A program made the position numbers and the translations under genes. 48,000 nucleotides of DNA, from assembly GCA_001838165.1 (NCBI GenBank), contig KV835865.1:1-48000 (forward strand). The letters run 5' to 3'. This DNA comes from Actinomyces sp. HMSC035G02 (GTDB lineage Bacteria; Actinomycetota; Actinomycetes; Actinomycetales; Actinomycetaceae). The notes under the pieces were generated by a model. The model was not told where the DNA came from. It made no database searches and saw only the letters and a program-made list of their open reading frames with translations. Shown piece after piece: positions 42,276 through 48,000 of this stretch (position 1 is its first letter; every line of letters begins with the position of its first letter).

Positions 42276-43298
42276 ATGAGTAACGCTCCCGAGGTACGCG
42301 GGCTCTTCCTCAAGGCCCTCGGCCGCCCGGTCATCGTGGCCCCCAGCTCGGCCGAGCCGACCGTCACCTTCGACGGCCCGCTCACCGAGGTCTGCCCCTG
42401 CTCCCTGAAGGAGACGGAGCTTCCCGTCGTCGTGCGCGCCGGCGAGGAGACCTTCGAGGTCCGCGCCACCGCCACGGGTGAGCGCGCCATCAACGGCCGC
42501 GTCGCCCTCGTGACGGGCGGCGCCCAGGGCTTCGGCGCGGAGATCGCGCGCGGCCTGGTGGACGCCGGCTGCTTCGTGTACGTCGCTGACCTGAACGGCG
42601 AGGGCGCGGCCGCCAAGGCTGCCGAGCTCGGTGGTGAAGGCGTCGCCCACCCGATCACGGTCAACGTCGCCGACGAGGAATCCGTCGCCGCGATGGCCGC
42701 CGAGATCGAGCGAGTCACCGGCGGCCTCGACCTGGTCGTCTCCAACGCGGGCATTGTGCGCGCGGGCTCTGTCCTTGAGCAGGATGCGTCCGCGTTCCGC
42801 CTGTCCACGGACATCAACTACGTGGCCTTCTTCCTGGTCACCAAGCACCTGGGACAGCTCCTGGCCCGCCAGCACTCGACCGCCCCCGAGTGGCTGACCG
42901 ACATCATCCAGATCAACTCCAAGTCCGGCCTCGTCGGCTCGAACAAGAACGCCGCCTACGCGGGCTCGAAGTTCGGCGGTATCGGCCTGGTCCAGTCCTT
43001 CGCCCTCGAGATGGTTGCTCACGGCGTGAAGGTCAACGCGATCTGCCCCGGCAACTTCTACGACGGCCCGCTCTGGTCCGACCCGGACCGCGGCCTCTTC
43101 GTCCAGTACCTGAACTCCGGCAAGGTCCCCGGCGCCAAGACGGTCGCCGACGTCAAGGAGTTCTACGAGGCGAAGGTCCCCATGCGCCGCGGCGCCCAGG
43201 GCATCGACGTTCTGCGCGCGATCTTCTACATCGTCGAGCAGGAATACGAGACCGGCCAGGCCGTGCCCGTTACGGGCGGCCAGGTGATGCTCTCCTGA
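42276..43298 (+). CDS. Short-chain dehydrogenase/reductase with N-terminal extension
   Basis: A 340-residue oxidoreductase. Residues 1-72 form an extra domain with CPCSLKETELPVVV that I do not recognise. From residue 76 it is a classical SDR: TGGAQGFG (80-87), VYVADLNGE with Asp after the second strand, which favours NAD over NADP, VSNAGI, and catalytic S215, Y228 and K232 (YAGSK). Closest remembered relatives are sorbitol-6-phosphate dehydrogenase-like sugar enzymes. GAAAGAGAGA lies before ATG 42276, 27 bases after the PHP stop, so they share a message. Confidence 0.85.
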   Translation: MSNAPEVRGLFLKALGRPVIVAPSSAEPTVTFDGPLTEVCPCSLKETELPVVVRAGEETFEVRATATGERAINGRVALVTGGAQGFGAEIARGLVDAGCFVYVADLNGEGAAAKAAELGGEGVAHPITVNVADEESVAAMAAEIERVTGGLDLVVSNAGIVRAGSVLEQDASAFRLSTDINYVAFFLVTKHLGQLLARQHSTAPEWLTDIIQINSKSGLVGSNKNAAYAGSKFGGIGLVQSFALEMVAHGVKVNAICPGNFYDGPLWSDPDRGLFVQYLNSGKVPGAKTVADVKEFYEAKVPMRRGAQGIDVLRAIFYIVEQEYETGQAVPVTGGQVMLS

Positions 43299-43305
43299 CA
43301 GTGTC

Positions 43306-43358
43306 ACGAGGCCGGGGACGCGTGCGGGTTTCTCCGGAGCTCCCCGGCCTCGTCCTTT
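43306..43358 (+). terminator. GAGGCCGGGG-type terminator after SDR
   Basis: ACGAGGCCGGGGA (43306-43318) pairs perfectly with TCCCCGGCCTCGT (43341-43353), followed by CCTTTCTT. It ends the PHP-SDR unit. Confidence 0.75.
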
Positions 43359-43398
43359 CTTCCCACGTTCAGTTGTTTTTCCAGCGAAAGAGTCAGTC

Positions 43399-45000
43399 AT
43401 GACCCAGATTCCCTCCACCCAGTACGCGATTCAGATCGTCGGCAAGGAAGAGTTCGTCGTTAACCCGGCGAAGCCCGTTGACCCCGTTGGCCCGACGCAG
43501 ATCATGCTCGAGGTCGAAGCCTGCGGCATTTGCTTCTCTGATACGAAGCTGCTCCACCAGTTCGATGGCCACCCGCGCAAGTCGGACGTGGTGGCGGGTA
43601 TCGATCTGGACGCCCTCAAGGACATTCCGTCCTACCACCCGAACCAGGAGGCCGTGACGCCCGGCCACGAGCCCGTCGTCCGCGTCGTGCAGGTCGGCGA
43701 GAAGGTCACGCACTTCAAGGTCGGCGACCGTCTGCTGGTCCAGGCCGACTGGAAGCACCTGCGCACCGCGAAGTCCAACGGAGCCTTCGGCTACAACTTC
43801 GACGGCGCCCTCGAGGAGTTCGTCGTCGTCGACGAGCGCTGCGTCGTGTCCCCGGATGGGGAAGAGTTCCTCATCCACGTGTCGGAGGGCCCGTCGGCCG
43901 CGGCCGTTGGCCTCATCGAGCCCTGGGCAACCGTCGAGGGCTCCTACGCGTGGGCCGAGCGCAACCACGTCGCCGACGGTGGCCGCCTGCTGGTCGTCGG
44001 CGAGGGCGATATCGACGCCCTGACCGCCGAGCACAAGCCCGCCGAGGTCGTGCGCGTTGCCGCCGAGGAGCTTGAGGGCGTCCAGGGTGAGTTCGACGAC
44101 GTCGTGTTCTTCGGCGCGGACGCCGACGCGATCGAGAAGGCTGCGCTCCTGATCGGTACCCGCGGCACCATGTGTGTCGTCCTGGGCGGCGAGAAGATCT
44201 CGCGCAAGGTGTCCCTCGACATCGGCCGCGTCCACTACGACTTCACCCGCTTCTGCGGCACGACCGGCTCGGATCCGCGCGAGGGCTACGCCTGGATCCC
44301 CGCCAACGGCGACCTGCGCGAGAACGACAAGTGCGTCTTCGTCGGCGCCGCGGGCCCGATGGGCGTCATGCACACGATGCGCGCCGTCACCTCGGGTGTT
44401 CCCGGCCTCAGCGTCGTTGGTACGGACCTGTCGGACGAGCGCCTGGCCAACCTGACTAAGGTTGTCGGCCCGACCGCCGAGAAGAACGGCGTGCCGCTGG
44501 ACATCGTCAACACCTCCTCGACGCCCCTGGAGTACGGCTACACCTACGCGACGTGCCTCGTGCCCGTCCCGGCGCTGGTCTCCCAGGCTGTCGACCTGCT
44601 TGCCGAGGGCGGCATCCTGAACGCGTTCGCCGGTATCCCGGCCGGCACCTTCGGCGACTTCGACCTGCAGGGCATCATCGAACGCCGGATCTTCATGCTG
44701 GGCACCTCCGGCTCGGACGTCTCCGACATGCGCACGGTCCTGCGCAAGATCGAAGCCGGCATCATCGACACCACGATCTCCCTGTGGGCGATCACCGGCA
44801 TGGCGGGCTTCGGTGACGCCATCAACGCGGTGATGGACCGTACCTCGGGCGGCAAGATCATGGTCTTCCCGATGATGCACGACCTGGGCCTGACCCCCGT
44901 GTCCGAGCTCGCCGAGAAGCTGCCGACGGTTGCCGCGAAGCTTGACGCCGCCGGCCTGTGGACCAAGGAGGCTGAGGAGGCGCTGCTCGCCACCCGCTGA
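43399..45000 (+). CDS. Oversized zinc-type alcohol dehydrogenase
   Basis: A 533-residue medium-chain dehydrogenase; the family usually has 340-380. Zinc ligand C42 is in ACGICFSD and H90-E91 in TPGHEPVV; these are 48 residues apart where about 22 is usual, due to an insert (LLHQFDGHPRKSDVVAGIDL onward). VGEKVTHFKVGDRL and LIEPWATVEGSY are normal for the fold. The structural-zinc four-Cys loop is absent. The middle (about 195-300) adds a second Rossmann-like stretch before the true cofactor segment FVGAAGPMGVMH. It should act on a sugar alcohol or keto-sugar phosphate. ATG 43399 lies behind GAAAGAG. Confidence 0.83.
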   Translation: MTQIPSTQYAIQIVGKEEFVVNPAKPVDPVGPTQIMLEVEACGICFSDTKLLHQFDGHPRKSDVVAGIDLDALKDIPSYHPNQEAVTPGHEPVVRVVQVGEKVTHFKVGDRLLVQADWKHLRTAKSNGAFGYNFDGALEEFVVVDERCVVSPDGEEFLIHVSEGPSAAAVGLIEPWATVEGSYAWAERNHVADGGRLLVVGEGDIDALTAEHKPAEVVRVAAEELEGVQGEFDDVVFFGADADAIEKAALLIGTRGTMCVVLGGEKISRKVSLDIGRVHYDFTRFCGTTGSDPREGYAWIPANGDLRENDKCVFVGAAGPMGVMHTMRAVTSGVPGLSVVGTDLSDERLANLTKVVGPTAEKNGVPLDIVNTSSTPLEYGYTYATCLVPVPALVSQAVDLLAEGGILNAFAGIPAGTFGDFDLQGIIERRIFMLGTSGSDVSDMRTVLRKIEAGIIDTTISLWAITGMAGFGDAINAVMDRTSGGKIMVFPMMHDLGLTPVSELAEKLPTVAAKLDAAGLWTKEAEEALLATR

Positions 45001-45019
45001 GCGCTGCGCCTCGACCTTC

Positions 45020-45056
45020 GCCCCGGCCTCGTCTGTCACCCGGACGAGGCCGGGGC
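45020..45056. terminator. GAGGCCGGGG-type hairpin after dehydrogenase
   Basis: GCCCCGGCCTCGTC (45020-45033) pairs perfectly with GACGAGGCCGGGGC (45043-45056) around TGTCACCCG. It follows the dehydrogenase stop by 19 bases. Confidence 0.75.
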
Positions 45057-45120
45057 TTCCTCGTGCCGTGATAGCCGCGTACGATGGTGGAATGACTGTC
45101 GGCGGAACAAGGAGGTTCCC

Positions 45121-45948
45121 ATGGGAAGCGACGATTGCGTGACACGTGAGCGCTACGTGGCGTTGCAGGCGTGGCTGGTCGGCCAGATGTCCCCGCGCGC
45201 GCCTCACGCGGCGGACCTCTTTGCGCAGGACAGGGAGTGCCTCTACGCCGCCTTCCTCTCCGTGCTCGTTGGTACGGGGCTGGGATTCGCCGACTTCGAC
45301 GACAATCGCGCCCATCACGGGCTCTATGCCTTTGATTTCTTCGTGGGTGACCTCGAGGCTCCGCCCCGAGGCAGGGGTGTTGATGGGCCGAGGGCGTCCG
45401 TTGTAGCAGGGGATTCTGCCACGGACGCCGCCGTCCCGGCGATGTGCCACGCCCTCGTCGACACGTGGCTTGGGGAAACGGGCAGGCGCATCCCGTTCGT
45501 GGGGGCCGTGATCGCCTCCGTGGACACCCTCGAGCTCGTCGCCGATGTGAGCGTTGATGAGTGCGTCTTCGAGTGTGAGCTGCTGCCGGGCTACGCGCGC
45601 TCCACCGCGAACTGCCCGTGGGAGGACGGGAGCCTGCCGATCGGCTCGCTCGATTCGTCTCTGGTGATCCCCGGTCCACTCATCTACGTGGAGGCGGGCG
45701 TGCGATACGAGGGACAGGTTCTGTCCTGCATGGGCTTCGACGAGGCCGTGGTCTCGTGGGTGCAGATGGGGCTCTCTGTGGAGTCCTCCACGGCATCCGG
45801 CACCGGAGCGACTGCCACGCTGCGCGCCCCGCACGGGGGCCCTGAGATGCTCGGGTGGGCTGCCGACGCAGTGGCTCGCGCCCTGTCCGCGTGCGGGTAC
45901 ACCGGGGTAGTGCAGATCAGAGTGCGCTTCGCTCACGCGCCGGCGTAG
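45121..45948 (+). CDS. Protein of unknown function
   Basis: A 275-residue acidic protein without membrane segments. Features are ADLFAQDRECLYAAFLSVLV, FADFDDNRAHHGLYAFDFFV, several Cys (DECVFECELLPG, SCMGFDE) and a beta-rich C-terminal half. I do not recognise a family. ATG 45121 has AAGGAGGTT at ideal spacing. It stands alone between two hairpins of the GAGGCCGGGG family and faces the convergent symporter gene. Confidence 0.72.
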   Translation: MGSDDCVTRERYVALQAWLVGQMSPRAPHAADLFAQDRECLYAAFLSVLVGTGLGFADFDDNRAHHGLYAFDFFVGDLEAPPRGRGVDGPRASVVAGDSATDAAVPAMCHALVDTWLGETGRRIPFVGAVIASVDTLELVADVSVDECVFECELLPGYARSTANCPWEDGSLPIGSLDSSLVIPGPLIYVEAGVRYEGQVLSCMGFDEAVVSWVQMGLSVESSTASGTGATATLRAPHGGPEMLGWAADAVARALSACGYTGVVQIRVRFAHAPA

Positions 45949-45980
45949 CATCCGACCGCCGCGCCGTCGCGCATAACGAA

Positions 45981-46020
45981 GCCCCGGCCTCGTCCGTTGA
46001 GACGAGGCCGGGGCAAGTTT
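45981..46020. terminator. Bidirectional GAGGCCGGGG-type terminator
   Basis: GCCCCGGCCTCGTC (45981-45994) pairs perfectly with GACGAGGCCGGGGC (46001-46014) around CGTTGA, with AAGTTT after it. It lies between two convergent genes. Confidence 0.82.
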
Positions 46021-46037
46021 GCTGGGGGAGAGGACCC

Positions 46038-47507
46038 TTACGCGTTGGTCTTCTCGGCGGCGACGGGAGCGTCGTCCTTCCAGAAGTCCAGCTCGTCGGG
46101 GTTCAGGCCGATCGAGGACGCCGTGAAGTGCGGCTCGAGGCCGGCCTTGCGCTGGGCGACGTAGTCGTTCGCGCAGCGGATGGCCTGGTTGCCGAGGATG
46201 ACGATGACGGGCAGGTTGATGAGCGCCATGAGGCCCATCAGGATATCGCCCAGGTTCCACGCGACCTCGAACTTGAGGAGCGCGCCTGCGAAGACGAGCA
46301 GCGCGGCGACGGCGCGGAAGATCGAGAGCATCCAGTGCTTCATGTGCTTGTTGCGCATGAGGAAGCGGAAGTTGACCTCGGCGTAGTAGAAGTTGCCGAC
46401 CAGCGTGGTGAAGGCGAAGAGGAACAGGGCAACCGAGATGAAGACCTGCGCGACCGGCTGACCGAGCACCGTGGCCATCGCGTCCTTCACGAGGGGAGCG
46501 CCCTTCACCCCACCGTCATCGCCGACGCCCGAGGAGAGAATCACGAATGCGGTGAGAGTACAGATGACCATGGTGTCGATGAAGACGGAGAGCATCTGGA
46601 CGAGGCCCTGCTTGGCGGGGTGCGACACGGAGGCGGAGGCCGCGGCGTTCGGAGCGGAGCCGACACCGGCCTCGTTCGAGTACAGGCCACGCTTGATGCC
46701 CTGCATCATGGCCGAGCCGGCGAAGCCACCGAAGATGGCCGGGAAGTCGAAAGCGCCACGGAAGATCGCGGAGAACATCGCGGGGATGTGCTGGTAGTTC
46801 AGCACGATGACGACGAAGCCGACGCCCAGGTAGATGATCGCCATGACGGGAACGAGCAGGCCGGTCACCTCGGTGAGGCGACGCGTGCCGCCGAAGATGG
46901 AGCCGGCCATGAGAACAGCGAGGATGATACCGACGATCCACGGGGTCCACTCGTTCGCCCAGCTGTACTCAGTGAATGCATCAGCGACGTTGAAGGAGGC
47001 GAGCAGGTTGAAGCCACCCATGTAGGTCAGAATGAGAATCGACGCGAAGAGCGTGGCAAGCCAGTTCTGCTTGAGGGCCATCTGGATGTAGTAGGCGGGA
47101 CCACCGTAGGAGTGGTGCGGGCCCTGCTTCTTATAGATCTGCGCGAGTGTCGACTCAATAAAGGCAGAGGCGCCGCCGAGGGTCGCGATGACCCACATCC
47201 AGAAGACGGCACCGGCGCCACCCGTGGCAACGGCGGTCGCGACGCCGGCGATGTTGCCGACGCCGACACGCGAGGCCGTGGAGACCATCAGAGCGCGGAA
47301 CGAAGAAACCTCGCCTTCCTCGTGGGGAGGCTCGGTCACGACGCGGATCGCTTCCTTAAACAGACGCAGCGGAAGAGCGCGCGTGCGGATGAAGAAGTAC
47401 AGGCCGGCGCCGATCAGGAGAGCGACGAGCACGTACGTATACATGAAGTCAGAAATCGTGCCAAGAGTTCCGGCGAGATCAAAGGCCGGGCGCAGGGTTC
47501 CATTCAT
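46038..47507 (-). CDS. Sodium:alanine/glycine symporter (AGCS family)
   Basis: A 489-residue membrane transporter using the sodium gradient to import alanine or glycine. About ten hydrophobic segments. Family marks: FRALMVSTASRVGVGNIAGV near residues 67-86, GGPAYYIQMAL, FGGTRRLTEVTGLLVP, the conserved GIKRGLYSNEAGVGSAPNAA near residues 270-290, and the C-terminal NYVAQ-type tail. ATG 47507 (minus strand) has TAGGAA at good distance; a longer open frame upstream lacks family sequence. It has its own promoter and converges on the unknown gene. Confidence 0.92.
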   Translation of the reverse strand: MNGTLRPAFDLAGTLGTISDFMYTYVLVALLIGAGLYFFIRTRALPLRLFKEAIRVVTEPPHEEGEVSSFRALMVSTASRVGVGNIAGVATAVATGGAGAVFWMWVIATLGGASAFIESTLAQIYKKQGPHHSYGGPAYYIQMALKQNWLATLFASILILTYMGGFNLLASFNVADAFTEYSWANEWTPWIVGIILAVLMAGSIFGGTRRLTEVTGLLVPVMAIIYLGVGFVVIVLNYQHIPAMFSAIFRGAFDFPAIFGGFAGSAMMQGIKRGLYSNEAGVGSAPNAAASASVSHPAKQGLVQMLSVFIDTMVICTLTAFVILSSGVGDDGGVKGAPLVKDAMATVLGQPVAQVFISVALFLFAFTTLVGNFYYAEVNFRFLMRNKHMKHWMLSIFRAVAALLVFAGALLKFEVAWNLGDILMGLMALINLPVIVILGNQAIRCANDYVAQRKAGLEPHFTASSIGLNPDELDFWKDDAPVAAEKTNA

Positions 47508-47566
47508 CGTTGTTCCTAGCGTTGATGGATGTTCGTGGACGCGGCGAGGCCGCGCTGATGGTCCCG

Positions 47567-47596
47567 AGTATAGCCCCTCGGTCAATGAAAGGTAAA
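47567..47596 (-). promoter_or_regulatory. Promoter of the symporter gene
   Basis: On the - strand, TTTACC (47596-47591) and TATACT (47572-47567) are separated by 18 bases. The -10 box lies 60 bases before the symporter ATG. Confidence 0.55.
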
Positions 47597-47800
47597 GAGT
47601 TTACTAAAAACGTGATAGCTTCGGCCATGTCGGCAGTTCAGACGCAGACGGCAGGCGACTCTTCGTTGGGTTACTCGTGAATCTTGCGAGTGCTGGCGCA
47701 CATTTCACCCAAATCCTTGTGGTCTGGAGCATGAAAATCGCTGGTTTTGGGCTCCGTGGATGCCCTGTGCTGAAGGAAACTGGCGTAATCCTGCGAAAAA

Positions 47801-47817
47801 GTGTCGCATGGCGACAC
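47801..47817. promoter_or_regulatory. Inverted repeat before rRNA promoter
   Basis: GTGTCGC and GCGACAC are perfect reverse complements around ATG, ending 13 bases before the -35 box. It may be a binding site controlling rRNA transcription; no known factor is assigned. Confidence 0.45.
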
Positions 47818-47830
47818 GAAGTTGCTTAAC

Positions 47831-47859
47831 TTGACGGCACTCGAAGAAGTGCGTATTGT
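47831..47859 (+). promoter_or_regulatory. rRNA operon promoter
   Basis: TTGACG (47831-47836) and TATTGT (47854-47859) are separated by exactly 17 bases, near consensus for the main sigma factor, about 140 bases before the expected 16S leader end. Confidence 0.7.
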
Positions 47860-47973
47860 TTTCCTTGTTGCGCCGAACGGCAGTGAACGAAGCGAGAAGC
47901 TCGGGTCGCGGAAACATGGCGCGGAACGCCTTTCGAAAACATGCGAGGTATTCGTGTGTGCTTGATCGTGTGG

Positions 47974-48000
47974 GTGTTGTTTGTGAACTCGATAGTGTGT
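47974..48000 (+). promoter_or_regulatory. Conserved actinobacterial 16S rRNA leader motif
   Basis: GTGTTGTTTGTGAACTCGAT, followed by AGTGTGT, closely resembles the TTGTTTGAGAACTCAATAG element just before 16S rRNA genes in actinobacteria, linked to antitermination and processing. The 16S gene should begin just past the window edge. Confidence 0.75.

Larger units (their letters stand above)
47508..48000. other. Regulatory gap: symporter promoter and rRNA operon leader
   Basis: No protein gene seen in these 493 bases. They contain the symporter promoter on the - strand (47567-47596), an inverted repeat (47801-47817), an rRNA-type promoter on the + strand (47831-47859) and the conserved leader motif at the window end. 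I see nothing in 47600-47800 beyond AT-richer sequence. Confidence 0.75.

Noticed and set aside
43393..46260. Open frame of about 950 codons on the - strand opposite the zinc dehydrogenase and unknown gene
   Set aside because: Same antisense effect; it crosses two terminators and has no recognisable domain.
45855..47519. Open frame of 554 codons on the + strand opposite the symporter
   Set aside because: Its sequence is the antisense of a clear AGCS transporter with ten membrane segments.

Overview
The window is high-GC DNA with many GTG starts, strong GGAGG ribosome sites, a lipoprotein signal and an actinobacterial-type rRNA leader at its right edge. This points to an actinobacterium, probably of the Actinomyces/Schaalia group; that placement is inference. 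About half the window is the right part of a prophage and the rest is chromosome.

PROPHAGE (1 to about 24,094; its left end lies outside the window). All late genes but one are on the + strand, in the usual siphophage order: HNH endonuclease, small and large terminase, portal, a MuF-type minor head protein fused to a nuclease-like toxin domain, scaffold, major capsid protein, head-tail connectors, major tail protein, a frameshifted tail assembly chaperone pair, a 1,314-residue tape measure with an NlpC/P60 peptidase, minor tail and fibre proteins, a CHAP endolysin and two holin-like membrane proteins. A fibre with tandem repeats and a GDPD-fold protein follow, unusually placed behind the lysis genes. 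A zinc-finger/prim-pol-like gene runs on the - strand between HNH and terminase. The right end carries the C-terminal part of a tyrosine integrase, cut off at a tRNA 3' half (probably tRNA-Asn) that forms attR, followed by the old tRNA terminator.

CHROMOSOME, left part (24,151-25,631). A membrane-anchored protein of unknown function overlaps an alkyltransferase-like DNA repair protein.

FUCOSE-TYPE LOCUS (25,821-34,465). A sugar ABC importer (ATPase, permease, lipoprotein) is followed by L-fucose isomerase, an FGGY kinase of rhamnulokinase type, a LacI regulator and a FucU-type mutarotase. A LacI-like operator lies before the ATPase. Together they would import L-fucose or a similar deoxy sugar, interconvert its anomers, isomerise it and phosphorylate it. 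No class II aldolase for the last step is present.

DeoR LOCUS (34,798-45,000). A DeoR repressor with its own promoter and TTTCGTT-type boxes leads into E2, E3 and a fused alpha-beta E1 of a 2-oxoacid dehydrogenase, then a PHP-domain protein, an SDR with an N-terminal extension and an oversized zinc alcohol dehydrogenase. This looks like a self-contained catabolic pathway ending in an acyl-CoA; I cannot name its substrate.

RIGHT EDGE. A gene of unknown function, a convergent sodium:alanine/glycine symporter and the promoter and leader of an rRNA operon whose 16S gene should start just outside the window. Intergenic hairpins sharing a GAGGCCGGGG stem recur from 40.8 to 46.0 kb.
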